This document shows positions 1-10,071 of a stretch of 64,000 bases of DNA, piece after piece; the stretch's first letter is position 1, and every line of letters begins with the position of its first letter. Made by a program: the position numbers and the translations under genes. The notes beneath the pieces were generated by a model. The model saw nothing but the letters and a program-made list of their open reading frames with translations, was not told the DNA's origin and searched no databases. This DNA is from Gracilaria gracilis. Lineage: Eukaryota; Rhodophyta; Florideophyceae; Gracilariales; Gracilariaceae. Where the stretch lies: contig JARGSG010000250.1 in the NCBI GenBank assembly GCA_030374805.1, forward strand, positions 62,001 to 126,000, written 5' to 3'.

Positions 1-745
1 TCCAGCACTTTCCGACTGTGCCACAGTGGGCCAGAAAGCGCTACATCAGGTTCGTATTCCGGATATATACGGAGTGCCGCACGAATTGCCAGAAAGGCAT
101 CCCTTCCCATAACCTTTTTAAAGAAAGGAATTCCCAAAAGGTCTGACGTGCACCAGTAATACTTCAAATGATTCAGTCTGTGGATTGATGTAGCAAGCTC
201 GAGACCCAAATACGCCTTGAATTCATCCATATGGAGCGGGTTTGTGCGTTTTTCTCGCTTTCTGAACTTCTTACTGGTCCAAAACGCAAGCAGTTGAGGA
301 AAGAACTATTCATGAATAACAGAAACAGACCGAGTTCCGTCTTGGGCGCGTAGGATCTTTTGATCAATGCATCTTTTGCTAGATGGAGGCCACTTCGTGT
401 TCGCCGTTTCAGACAGTAAGGCACTTTCTGGTATATTTATTTTTTTTTGAAAGAACCTAGCGCAGTGACAATGAATTTCTCTGAGTCCATTTCGTCGAGG
501 AAGGGCTGTGCCACGTTCTCAAGATTACACTCCAGATCATTGGAAAGCGTGGGAATATCGCGTGTAGAACGTACGACATTTGGAGGAAGTGTAGATCCGG
601 CCATATCTTTTAGCTCGCAAACCACCACAGGAAGCTGATTGGGACATTGTGTGAATGCGAACTGGTTATTGAAATTGGCGGTTATCTGGTCGCTTCGGAA
701 ACTGCACACGTCAATTTTGGCGCTCTCCGAGCACGCAAGCAACAC
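1..745 (-). pseudogene. PiggyBac-type transposase fragment (N-terminal part)
   Basis: These are remains of a DDE_Tnp_1_7-type transposase, the enzyme that cuts and inserts piggyBac elements at TTAA. Two open pieces in one frame (437-745, then 173-424) correspond to the N-terminal region and the start of the conserved domain of the fuller copy at 33.8-36.0 kb. They are separated by a TAA next to an A-rich run near 437. Downstream of 173 the similarity continues in DNA but the frame is lost, with FGNSFL..GYGKGCL-like remnants matching the IPYFKKVMGRDAFL stretch. The catalytic aspartates lie outside the window. It is clearly non-functional as seen. Confidence 0.75.
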
Positions 746-928
746 AAATTCCCGGTTGGAGATTGTGCTGTCGTACGTAATGCAATCAGCATGATAAACG
801 TAAATGTGTATGCTACGAACGATTTGTTGGCAAACAATTTGTACTGGTGGAAGTTAGGTAACGTAAGAGCCGCAGTTATTGGTTCTCTGCGAAACTGATT
901 GATATTGCAGCCAATAACAAACACTTTG

Positions 929-954
929 CTTATGTCTATTGAGATAGACATAAG
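929..954. repeat. Subterminal palindrome of piggyBac family A
   Basis: A 26-bp imperfect palindrome of the form CTTATGTCTAT-n4-ATAGACATAAG, extended on both sides by TTTG/CAAA. The same unit occurs twice near the right end and once near the left end of the 33-36 kb copy. It is probably a transposase-binding or structural end element. Confidence 0.75.
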
Positions 955-1058
955 CAAAGCAAACAAGTGGCACACTGACAACGAATAGTTTTCGCTCTGT
1001 GCCCAATCATGTTTGTCGCTTATGTCTATCTCACTAGTGTCTATCGGACCAACGCGAT

Positions 1059-1095
1059 GACCTCATATGAGTTCAAAATGACCTCATATGAGGTC
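1059..1095. repeat. Paired subterminal palindromes, left end of piggyBac family B
   Basis: Two copies of GACCTCATATGAGGTC stand five bases apart. The first has one mismatch, the second is perfect. The matching right-end copy is at 4134-4149. Confidence 0.8.
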
Positions 1096-1214
1096 AGCCC
1101 GTTGGGAGAGTAAAATAAATCAAAAAATTACATTCCGGACCTATAATGCGGACTCTTCAAATTTCAAAATTTGAAAAGTCCTTGAACAGTCGTTTAAGTA
1201 GTAGTCTGTAGGGC

Positions 1215-1300
1215 AAACGGCCAGTAATCACAGCTCAGTGGATAAGATGTTCTATGTGAGCAAATTAAACGTGAGTTCAAACCTCGCTGAGTTTATTAAA
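1215..1300 (+). repeat. tRNA-like sequence, probable SINE remnant
   Basis: The stretch carries AGCTCAGTGGATAAGA, close to a pol III A box, and 40-odd bases later GTGAGTTCAAACCTCGC. The latter forms a perfect-length T arm (GTGAG/CTCGC with one G-T pair) around a TTCAAAC loop, that is, a B box. The D and anticodon stems do not fold and the acceptor ends do not pair, so it is not a working tRNA. A decayed tRNA-derived SINE head or tRNA pseudogene within the piggyBac element is the simplest reading. Confidence 0.4.
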
Positions 1301-1595
1301 ACTCAAAAACTCCTTATGGAGCTCGACTAATTCTAGTAATATGTTTACACTAAGAACGTTTTAAACACTCACTTGAACAACAGACATAACAAGGTGACAT
1401 CTGTTAAAGGGGCAGTTTCGTCAGAGTGTACACATTATCTGGCATGTTCTATAACGCGGATTGAATTAGTAGGGGGCTTAAGGCTAATGAACTCTTGTTG
1501 ATAATGTGATTCTTTATGTGTTTTTATTCAATATCAGCGCTTGTTTACTTCTATGTTGACATTGTTGTTGACAGCAGATGTGCTCCAATTACTTT

Positions 1596-3548
1596 TTAAA
1601 CACCGTGACGTAACTCAATAAGGTTCTTAAAGCAGTCCCTTCCGGTACCAGTGTGACATAAATACACTTCAGATTTCAAAAATGTATAGCATTCAGAACA
1701 TAAAAACTTAGACTTCATATTCCCTTTGCACCCTTTGCATCGTCCTTGATATGAAGACTTCGTAATCATTCCATCCTTAGTTTTTCTCTTGCGGTTAGTC
1801 TGCAAAAGATGCACACCAGTTTCCTGCAGGTTTTCGAAGATCATCTTCTATTTCCATTTGTTCTTCATCTCGAGTCCTCAAAGCGGTCCGGTCCCACGTA
1901 TTAGTGATAAGCTGGTCAGCCAGCTTAGAAGTTATATGGAGATAATAACTTTCGCATACCATTACCAGCCTTGTATAGGCATCCACGCATCAACCATGCA
2001 AATGGATAATAAAGATGAACTCACACGGAACGACCAATCCTTGACCTCGATTTTCTTCTCCAGTTTTAATTCATCTTGGCGGCATCTGTTGTGCCTGTCA
2101 ATCATTGAACACGTTTTGTAGTATTCCTCACAAACCTCTGGTATCGGTACTTCAAGCTCATCTTTCCTTGAAACATTTCCCTGTCGTCTCCATCTCTGTC
2201 GGATAATTGGGTCTCCAGGGTTCACAGTGTTGCATGTTGATATAAAATACCTTCTTTCCCTATCGACCCACCCCTTCAAACAGCAAATCTGGCCGAAATA
2301 TGGCCGAAATGTGGCCCAAATATGGCCATTTAGCTCGAAAACTTGTGAGGACGTGTAACGAGCTAAGATAAACAACTTTTACTTTTCTTCGTATGGCCGA
2401 AATACGACCAAAACGTGGCCCAAATATGGCCTAATTGTACACGTGTAAATGATCAAAAGTGTTCAGTGTACCTAGTCACACGTTTTCACAGGTTTTCGAC
2501 CTAGATGGCCATATTTCGGCCAGATTTGCTGTTCGTAGGGTGTGGCCACATTACCGCCATTAGATCCGTATTCAAACCGTTCCAATTCGAAACCATTGAA
2601 ACAAAATCTCCACGATTCTCTAAATTCTTCTCTGATAAATGCTTCATAGGATATTGACGCGTTGCATTCTTGATAACCCCAGTAAAGCGCAGTCCTTTTT
2701 CCAAAAGAGCATCAGCTGTTTTCACAGATGCAAAAAAAAATCTGCACAGACATGGCGTCCAGACCCAAACCACGGCTGGATTAATCGAAGTAAAATCGCA
2801 GTGCCATGAGTATGTTCTGTATCAAAATCCGGATCAGGGGCTTGAGATCCCATATTAGGCTCAATATTTAGCATGATACCACTTCTTCCGCAGCAAACGG
2901 GTTTCATTTCCAAACCGTTTTCTGGTTTTCGATCTAGCGCGGGTATAATGTGGGAGCCCTATATCAATCCAGTCTCCCCCAAGACCATGCCAGCGTGACA
3001 TACTCTCATCGACGCATAAAGCGTGTGAAGGGTGCCATGAAAGAACGGCGGTGATCATTAATGGCTTTCACGAAATCAGTGACTAAATTCCAGCGAGCCG
3101 TGCCATAATCCTCTTGAGCAGCGTTACCACTGAAACAAGTACAACGCCTTGGAGTTTCAAACCTATTTCGTGACATTGCTTCACAAATCACAGGCTGAGA
3201 CATAAATCTGGATGCTGTTTTTGAACCCCAAAGATCTCTTTTATTGGAAAACTCCAGCCTGCTTATTAAAACCATCACGCCAAAGAACCTTAAAAGCTCT
3301 CCACTACTCGTCGAAGAGGCGCCATCATTTTCCAAGTTCTTGTTCGCCTTCTCCACAATAGTCTCCAGATGTCCAATGGGGAACATCCATAGAAAGTAGT
3401 CAATGAATTTCATCGTACTCGGGCAATGACGTGGTGAGATAAAATCTCCGGCTGGGCCAATAACCTTCCACCGCTGCAATTGCATGGCATCCATTGATAG
3501 GGCTACAACTTGCCTCCGTGTTCCGACGCAACGACCATACACAATCAC
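1596..3548 (-). pseudogene. PiggyBac family B transposase, decayed
   Basis: The pieces read in order on the minus strand as a DDE_Tnp_1_7 transposase. 3006-3548 holds the N-terminal part of the conserved region (LLRFFGVMVLISRLEFSN). About 2870-3058 has CVDESMSRWHGLGG with the first catalytic aspartate and, in another frame, CCGRSGIMLNIE. 2540-2773 has FASVKTADALLEKGLRFTGV. 1962-2270 has DRERRYFIST and YYKTCSMIDRHNRCRQDELK with the distal aspartate region. 1596-1844 carries the C-terminal zinc-binding tail (CKGCKGN, FLCSECY, H and C residues). Several frame changes separate these, and an inverted-repeat insert splits the gene at 2278-2532. This family is common in algae and oomycetes (family knowledge). 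Confidence 0.8.
2278..2532. mobile_element. Small inverted-repeat insert (MITE-like)
   Basis: A roughly 255-bp unit is bounded by inverted repeats starting AACAGCAAATCTGGCC and continuing GAAATATGGCC. Its interior is full of variants of the motif GGCC(A/G)AAATATGGCC. It has no coding capacity. It sits exactly between MAVMWPHP and WVDRERRYF of the piggyBac family B transposase, so it is a later insertion. I could not define a target-site duplication, so the superfamily is open. Confidence 0.65.
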
Positions 3549-4133
3549 TGACTGGGTCGGAAGGGGGTGCTGGTGATACGGGATCCGCCTCCTGCAAAAT
3601 TTTGCACTTGTGCTCCTTCATTCGGCTGATTGTCAACATTTTGGGCCGGTAACGGTTGTACAACTGCTTTGTCAACATTATCAGTTTGTGGACTGTTAAG
3701 GAGACCATCACCAACCTTTACACTGCAAAGAGGAAGAGTACACTCTTTTTGGCGGTTCGGGAGGTCAAAACCGAATAGTGAGAAATGTACAGTTTCGGCC
3801 GTTGACCGGTCGAATGTCAACTTTTGTCACTGTTCCGGGAACAGTTTTCGTCTTCCAAAGAGATCTAAAGTAGCATCGTCTTTCCGACTCACAAACTACA
3901 GGGCGGGCACGACTGTGGACTTTGTTACCTACTGTACGACGAGGGTCTGTTGACGGGGTCATTGTGTACAGATTGTGTTGACGTTTGTGAAAGAATGCTC
4001 CAGCTTGGTTGCTGTGTACATGTGATGGGCGACTTTGGTTGACGCCATCAAAGGGAGAACGACGGAGGTGAGGACGAAGTGTTCTTTTTGAAAAAGTGAA
4101 AACTTTTACTTAAAATTTATGTGAGTAAAAACT

Positions 4134-4149
4134 GACCTCATATGAGGTC
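4134..4149. repeat. Subterminal palindrome, right end of piggyBac family B
   Basis: A perfect GACCTCATATGAGGTC, the counterpart of the copies at 1059-1095. Confidence 0.8.
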
Positions 4150-4182
4150 AGTTGTCAAATAGACACTAGACATAAGCAGCTC

Positions 4183-4198
4183 GTCCCAAAAGGGTTAA
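4183..4198 (-). repeat. Terminal inverted repeat plus TTAA, right end of piggyBac family B
   Basis: GTCCCAAAAGGG is directly followed by TTAA. The same 12-bp end, read inward from TTAA, occurs at 33022 in the family A copy. Confidence 0.85.
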
Positions 4199-4467
4199 TG
4201 TTATTCGAATTTTCATTGCTGGAACGTGAAAGTGTTTTTTCTTGCCATAAAACCAATTTGCTAACCACGCTTTTATGACATCGTTCGCAAGAAGTGTACA
4301 GTGAGCGAAATCTTTATATCTCAGACTAGGATTTTACGTTTAGAACAATATACTTTACGTGTGTCTTCTGAAGGACTGCGTAGAAAACATGTCCCAGCGT
4401 CCAGCAAGTTTACGTGCTAAACACAGTAGCATACAACCAAGCAAGTTCACAGCAGACCAATAATAAT

Positions 4468-5694
4468 AAACGAACTTTATATATATCTGCGAAACTTTAT
4501 AACATCAACTACATTCAGAACAGAAATCGCGCGCTTTAGAGTAGCTCTAAGGGGCTCAAATTTTCACAACGTCCTCCTCGTTGCATTCCCAATCACCTAA
4601 GAGGACTCCTTTCTTATCCAAAACACCATAATGCCCCGTGGTTCCCGTTTAACAGACGTGGAGAAAGCGCAAATTCTAGCGCATTACTCTCACGGCATGT
4701 AGCACCAGGCGATTGCACACGAGCTTGGCCGTCACCGTAAACCATTCAAAAGTTTTTAATGAGGCCAAAGAAGAGCCAACAGCGCAAATAGAAAGCAAGA
4801 AACCAAAACTCTCCGAAAAGACCAAACGTACTATCATTCGTGACGTCACTATGCATCAGTCCAGTGCAAGTGATGTCCAAAAAAAGTACAATTTGAACGT
4901 CACTACGAAGAGAATTCAACAAATACTACACGAGGTACCGTATCTGAAGTATAAGAACATGAAGTCTGGACCTTATATGAACGCTCAACACAAAAAAAAG
5001 CGTGTTATATTTGCGAAAGAAAAGCTCAGTTGGAACTCTATTGAATGGAAGAAAGTTTTTTTCTCGGACGAGAAAAAGTTTAACCTTGACGGTCCGGATG
5101 GTTTAGCTTCGTATTGGCACGACTTAAGGAAAGAACCGAAGATATTTTCTAAAAGGGTGCAGGGTAGAAAATCTTTAATGGTTTGGGGCTGCATTTCGTA
5201 CTACGGAGGTGGTTCTATTACTGCATTTGACAGGAATATAACTTCAAACAGCTACGTTGAAGTTCTACAGAAGGATTTCTTGCCGTACGCGGCAGAGACA
5301 CTAGGTGAAAATTGGGCTTTTATGCACGATGGGGCTAGTCCTCATCGAGCAAATTCTACTAAGAAGTGGCTTAAAGATCATAACGTTACTGTTATGGACT
5401 GGCCAGCGAAGAGCCCAGATCTCAACATTATTGAGAATGTGTGGGCTTGGCTGGCCAGGCACGTGTACGCTGACCACACTCAATTTGAGTCTGTGGAAGC
5501 GTTGGCCGACAAAGTGAAATACGTGTGGAATCAGATGCCTGATTTACTGGTTGAAAACCTGTACAGGTCTTTGCCTAACCGTTTGATTACAGTAGTGGAG
5601 AAAAAGGGAGGAATGACTGGCTATTAGATTGTTTCATGTGGTTTTTGTTCTTTATGCAGTTATAAAATTTCGCTGTGATAAATAAACTTCGTTT
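4468..5694 (+). mobile_element. Tc1/mariner element
   Basis: A 1.2-kb element of typical Tc1 size. Imperfect inverted ends of about 36 bp were found: 4468-4503 begins AAACGAACTTTAT and contains TGCGAAACTTTATAAC, and 5659-5694 is its near reverse complement (GTTATAAAATTTCGC...CTTCGTTT). A TA precedes the left end; the right flank is TG, so the expected TA duplication is imperfect. One transposase gene occupies the interior. Confidence 0.8.
4631..5627 (+). pseudogene. Tc1-like transposase (DD34E), N-terminus broken
   Basis: A cut-and-paste transposase. The catalytic domain is open from 4713 to 5627 (304 codons). It contains FFSDEKKF (first D), MHDGASPHR (second D) and PDLNIIENVWAWL (E), with 34 residues between the second D and the E, which is the Tc1 signature. 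The natural start is the ATG at 4631: MPRGSRLTDVEKAQILAHYS is a helix-turn-helix start typical of the family. That frame has a TAG at 4700 and then needs a frame change to join the catalytic part. The catalytic core looks fresh, the DNA-binding part is damaged, so the copy is probably inactive though recent. Confidence 0.85.
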
Positions 5695-5944
5695 GCTTTA
5701 TTGGCATTCGTTTTTAATTAGATTGCCTGTGCAGGACGGCGGTTTATCTGGGCAATGTAATATGCACTGGCTACATAAAGGAATCAACCAGTGCGCCAGG
5801 CAACCAAATATTTGGCGCAGTTCCATTCCGTTCAGAAATGATAACGCACCAAATATTGGCGCCAAAACGGTAACCCAAACCGATAGTACACCTACCATAG
5901 TTGCATTGTCCACACAAGTTTGTCCCCCCAGACCTCCGGCGACA

Positions 5945-6769
5945 ATGGAGTGCAGCGGTAGTACCAGTCAACTGAAGAACATGGCCGACCAAGACCAACC
6001 AAAAGCGCTTCCTCCGAAACCTACAACACCTGAAAAAGCCGAGAAGAAGAACGCAACAGAGAAAAAGACCAAGGGTCGTTCGGGAGCTCCCAACTACAGC
6101 GCTGTAGATGTCACGGCCTTACTGGATATCGTAGAACGTGCTGAACCGATTGGAGCTAACATGTGGGCTGCGGTGGCCGCAGATTTTGATGAATGGAGCA
6201 CAAACAAAGTTCGTCCAAAGAGAGACGCCGATTCTCTAAAGAACAAGTTTGACAAACTTTGCAACGCTCGCAAGCCAACTGGAGATCCGTCTTGCCCCTC
6301 TGATGTCCGTTGTGCTAAGCATATTGCACGAAACATACAGGGAACTATAGGGGCCAAGTTGTTGGCAGAGAAAGAGGGGGGGAACTCGAACGGCGGAGAA
6401 GAGAAGGAGGACGATGAGGAAGCGGTTGAGGGTGGTTCTACGGCGCAGGAAAAGCGCAAACCGGTGAAGCAGTTCGGAATACATGCCAAAAAGGCAAGGA
6501 CGGAGGAAGTAATTAGTAACAGCATGGAGAGCATGACGCAGTTAATGGGCGTTATTGCGAACTCTTTTTCCTCTGGGAAGCGTAAGGCTGTCAGTAGTGA
6601 TGAGCAAGAAGCGCTTCTCGCGGGGTTTGTTAAGAAAGAAGTGAAGGAATGGAAAGAGGAGTTGGATAGGAGCATGAAGGACACGAAGGAGATCTTGGTT
6701 GGTATGAATACTGCGCTGAAGGAGATATTGGGAAGCATGGCAGAAGACTCCCCGAAGACTAATGTTTAG
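5945..6769 (+). CDS. DUF6818/Myb-like DNA-binding protein of Harbinger-type element
   Basis: A 274-codon open frame. I chose the ATG at 5945 because the frame upstream runs back through non-coding sequence into the Tc1 end; ATG 5981 is an alternative. After a Lys/Pro-rich lead, residues about 40-130 form a helical Trp-containing domain (NYSAVDVTALLDIVERAEP, ANMWAAVAADFDEW, DSLKNKFDKL) that I recognise as the DUF6818 Myb/SANT-like domain. An acidic stretch, a basic KRKPVKQFGIHAKKAR region (likely nuclear signal) and a C-terminal coiled-coil-like helix follow. In Harbinger elements the Myb-like partner binds the ends and helps import the transposase (family knowledge). Unlike its partner it is fully open, so it may have been kept or be younger in decay. 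Confidence 0.65.
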   Translation: MECSGSTSQLKNMADQDQPKALPPKPTTPEKAEKKNATEKKTKGRSGAPNYSAVDVTALLDIVERAEPIGANMWAAVAADFDEWSTNKVRPKRDADSLKNKFDKLCNARKPTGDPSCPSDVRCAKHIARNIQGTIGAKLLAEKEGGNSNGGEEKEDDEEAVEGGSTAQEKRKPVKQFGIHAKKARTEEVISNSMESMTQLMGVIANSFSSGKRKAVSSDEQEALLAGFVKKEVKEWKEELDRSMKDTKEILVGMNTALKEILGSMAEDSPKTNV

Positions 6770-6879
6770 TAACGAATCGTTTCTGCTTTTCGTTTATGTC
6801 GCGGAGCTTCCGCTCGCGCGGGCCGTTAAAGCTCGCTGGCGCTCGCATTCGCGCACTTGGCTCCTCGGGCAACGGCCCG

Positions 6880-8076
6880 CGCTCAGTAATCAAGGGGTGT
6901 TTGATATGTGCTACGGATTTGATTACGTCCCATTGTGCGTGTGCGGTAATTCAGTAAACGAACAGCCATCTCTACGAGCACTGACTGCTTGTGTTCGTCT
7001 GTGCAAAGCTTTGCGCAAGTCTGCCAAACGGAGCATTTATGGCCCGAATACCCCATTCTGCGCTCTGGCGCTCGCTCGGTAGAATTCTCTGTAGCACCAA
7101 ATCGATTGCTGCTAGCTCCTCTGAATCTGGGACACCTGCCGTCTCATTCGTCTTTCTCGCACGAACGATCTTTCGATTGGTGCATCGTGTATTAGACACA
7201 AAGGCCGAATCTCCCAATATTGCTATCCCAGGTGGTGTCATATCATCTGAAGCTTAGGATGGTACAAACCGGATAGGCCAGCTAGCTTCGTGTCGTGCAA
7301 ACTGCCGGGAAAGTCTATGGCGGCATGGATTATCTCTCTAAACCAGTTAAATATAAAAAGGTTAGTCACCTTCTCTTGCTGGGTGTTTCCCTCGTAGTAG
7401 GCGTTTTGCATTTCTGGGACTCTATAATTTGGAATTCTAAACCTCCCCCCATCCGTAACGGCGAATAATGTTTTCAGCAGAGGACCAATCTTGCAGATAT
7501 TCTCTAGTAAAGCGGCGGAAAGTTTCTGTTCTTCGAAAGAAGGCCACCGTATTTTAAAGAGTTCTGCCTCTGTCTCTTTTTTAGCCCTTAAAAGTATGTG
7601 GAGGGAGTAGTTCACCCAATCGCTGAACGAAGTGGGAACAATACTAAAGAAAGGGCAGAGTTGATACGCTTTACCAGATGTTTTCATATAGTTTAAAGCC
7701 AATCCTAAAAAATCTACTGATTTCAGTAACGGCTTTTGTCCTTGTCGAGAGTGTGTACGGGGCTATGGACTGCGTGGTTGCAATTGCGTCTGGCCTGGAT
7801 AGAAAGTGGAAGCAAGTGGTTCAAAGAAAAGAATTTTTTTGTAAAGTTGGTTGGAATGACATAATTGTAGTTCGTATCAGATCGCAAGACATGAATCCAA
7901 AGTGTTAGATCATTTGCTTTGTGAGGGTTTAATAGTCTTTTCTTGGTGTAATGAGCGGGTGTGTGGGACTGGTCAGTTTTCTTGCGGCGTCTGTGGAGCA
8001 CAAGGGCTGCGCCAAGCGCTGCGCAATAGACCGTAATGCAGGCGGCCATGGCTGCAATATAAGGTCTTGAAACCAT
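6880..8076 (-). pseudogene. PIF/Harbinger-like DDE transposase, frameshifted
   Basis: Read on the minus strand the pieces are as follows. The N-terminal part is at 7723-8076. At 7238-7702 come FAVTDGGRFRIP (first D), QNAYYEGNTQQEKVTNL and PGSLHDTKLAGL (second D). At 6972-7241 come GDSAFV and SAEWGIRAINAPFGRL (E). From about 7030 down to 6880 a third frame gives VRLLNYRTRTMG and GRNQIRSTYQ, the usual tail of the family. All three catalytic residues survive, but about three single-step frame changes (near 7705, 7240 and 7030) break the gene. It faces the DUF6818 gene, its usual partner. Confidence 0.75.
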
Positions 8077-8139
8077 CCCAGGAGCGTGAATATGGTGTGG
8101 GAGTTTCTGCCAAGGTTTGGCGGAGCGGTGGAGGGGTTT

Positions 8140-8180
8140 GGCGCGCTGAATAGACCCTCCGAGGGTCCATTCAGCGCGCC
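8140..8180. repeat. 41-bp near-perfect palindrome
   Basis: The arms GGCGCGCTGAAT and ATTCAGCGCGCC flank an inner palindrome GACCCTCCGAGGGTC. It lies beyond the 5' end of the Harbinger-like transposase and may be part of the element's end, since CAGYGCGCCAG also occurs near the opposite side (about 5799). Confidence 0.7.
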
Positions 8181-8199
8181 AGATTTTTCATGATGTCCG

Positions 8200-10031
8200 C
8201 CAAATGCGCGCTTGCTTGGCTTACTTTTGTTCGCTCAAATTTGCCCAGGAGGCCAGCTGTTGATATCTTTATGCACCCACTACACTACTGCTTGCATAGT
8301 TATATTGTTATAGGGCGTCAGCTTGAACGAAAATGTCCGTTGTGTTTTTGAGATAAAGAAGTTTCGCTGACTGTACGAATTTCCCGCTGTTCCCTGTCAT
8401 GGGGATAGCTTTGGGTGGTTACCACATCCGCTGGATACACCGAAACATTACACAGAACGAGTACCTGTACACTGTACAGGTATATAGCGCACTGTAAGCA
8501 CTGGCTTCTTCGCTGTGTTCATAGGAGATTACGACTTCTGGGAGGCAGCTCGGAGGCGTGAGACGGCTTGCTCGTAGGCGGACCTAGACTTTCTTGGGCA
8601 TCTTATGTACGTAGTGCAGCGGCACAACTCCAGAAATTAGAACGGGGAGGGTGTTGCAGGTATCTTCGATAGATGATGGTACATACAGCGAGCTTGGTTA
8701 TGGAGCTGGAACTTAAGGTTTCGGTACGGTTGCAGCGCGCATGTGGTGCAGCGTTGGTGATCAAGTGGCCGAGGGAGAGATGTGGAGAGATAGAGAGCAA
8801 TGTTGGCGGATGAAATAGTACTTGACTGGTGCAGACTGCTGAAGCGTGGAGCCGTTGGTGAATTTGGGCGGTGAAGCGCCGCTGAGCAACTGTGGTGGCC
8901 TTTTCGGGCTGACGGCGGAGCAGACGTTACAAGGGACATGTAGGTAGATGGGCGGGATACACGAATGGTGCACAGAGGTGGTTTGACTGTCCGAGCCTGG
9001 GCTATCTCTACGTAGGCATGTGCTCGACGTGGATGGGGAGGGCAGACTGATGAGTAGGAGCATTACTAGACACGCGGATGATGTTCGACGACGTGCGGCT
9101 GCAATGCATGAAGTGGGAATGTGACACACGGCGGCGGGGATGTAGATCGCCGTTGGCAACGTCGCAGGACAAGTATTTGCGGGTAGTACCAAAGGTACCG
9201 CAAAACCGCCGTAGGACGCAGGTTGGAAACAGGCGGAACGCAAGGGCCCGGGCGGAGCGCGGGCCGGAGCGCGGGCCGGACGGCGGTTGATGTGGGGAGG
9301 GTGCGTGGGCACGCAGCAATTAGGGTAATGTGGGCGGTGCGTGGGCAGGGGGAGGGGGGACGGCAAGGACACGAGGACAGTGCGCGGAGCAAGAAAGCAA
9401 GTTGGACTAGGGCTAAAACGCAACATTCCAACAGGTTGTTGCGAGAGCGAAAGTGGTTGGCAGTTCAGCACGTAGCTACGTGCGCCGCATGCACGGTATG
9501 AGCAGTACACGCACACGCACGACGGTGACGACGGCGGTGAGGGCGGTGCGTGTCGATGCAGCCTGAGAGCCGCTTAGCTGGCGCACTGGGAGCGGACTAG
9601 AACGACGCAGCACACGCCGTGGCGAGGTGCGGTGGCGGTGCACTCACGCGAGCGTGGGCATTGTCTCGTGCGCACAACGGCGGCGCACGACGGCGGCGGC
9701 GCACGACGGCGGCGCACGACGGCGGCGCACGTCGGCGCACGACGGCCACGACGGCGGTACACGACGAAGCAAGTCGCGCTCTCTCCACGGGCGGAGGTAG
9801 CAGCTGATCTCAAAGGCGTGGGACGACGCGAACGTGGCGTCGTGCGGCGGTGCGCGCCGCCACGCGCAGCAGCTCGCAGACCGGGAGCGTCGCCCTTACT
9901 GTGGAACACGAGGTTGGTGGTGAGCGGGTACAACGGCAGACGCGCGACGCGGGGCGGTGCGCTCACAGTGCATGGCGCAGGCGACAGTGCCGTGGTGGCG
10001 GGGGGAGCGCGGGCTGCGGGCTGCGGTGGAA

Positions 10032-10071
<40 letters not shown>

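Larger units (their letters stand above)
1..1037 (-). mobile_element. PiggyBac-like element, family A, copy 1 (partial)
   Basis: This is the 5' part of a piggyBac-like DNA transposon lying on the minus strand and cut by the window edge. The deduced protein pieces match the N-terminal third of the transposase at 33.8-36.0 kb (for example GLHLAKDALIKRSYA here against GLHLSKDALIKRSYA there), and the DNA at 1-170 still matches that copy. The non-coding end at 900-1037 also matches, including the inner palindrome. The outer palindrome is cut short at about 1037, where sequence of a second piggyBac family begins, so the terminal CCCTTTTGGGAC and the TTAA are missing on this side. Confidence 0.8.
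1038..4194 (-). mobile_element. PiggyBac-like element, family B
   Basis: This is a second piggyBac-like DNA transposon, minus strand. The right end is well kept: GTCCCAAAAGGG followed by TTAA at 4195-4198, matching the CCCTTTTGGGAC end of family A. A perfect 16-bp palindrome GACCTCATATGAGGTC lies near both ends (1080-1095 and 4134-4149). The left end begins inside the terminal repeat (TGTCTATCGG, compared with TGTCTATTTG on the other side), fused to family A. The transposase is decayed and carries a small inverted-repeat insert. The ends say it once moved as a TTAA-specific element; it looks dead now. Confidence 0.75.
5735..8190. mobile_element. PIF/Harbinger-like two-gene element
   Basis: Two convergent genes lie together: a DUF6818/Myb-like protein (+) and a DDE_Tnp_4-type transposase (-). 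Harbinger elements typically carry this pair (family knowledge). Stem-loop sequences mark both sides: GCACTGG...CCAGTGC at about 5764-5795 followed by repeated CCAAATATTTGGCGC-type motifs to 5870, and a 41-bp palindrome at 8140-8180. Exact ends and a 3-bp duplication could not be fixed, so the borders are estimates. Confidence 0.6.

Noticed and set aside
1215-1300. Functional tRNA gene
   Set aside because: Acceptor, D and anticodon stems do not pair.
8761-9516. 251-codon minus-strand frame rich in Cys, Pro and Ser
   Set aside because: It overlaps other long frames in GC-rich DNA, has no domain and looks like low-complexity translation.
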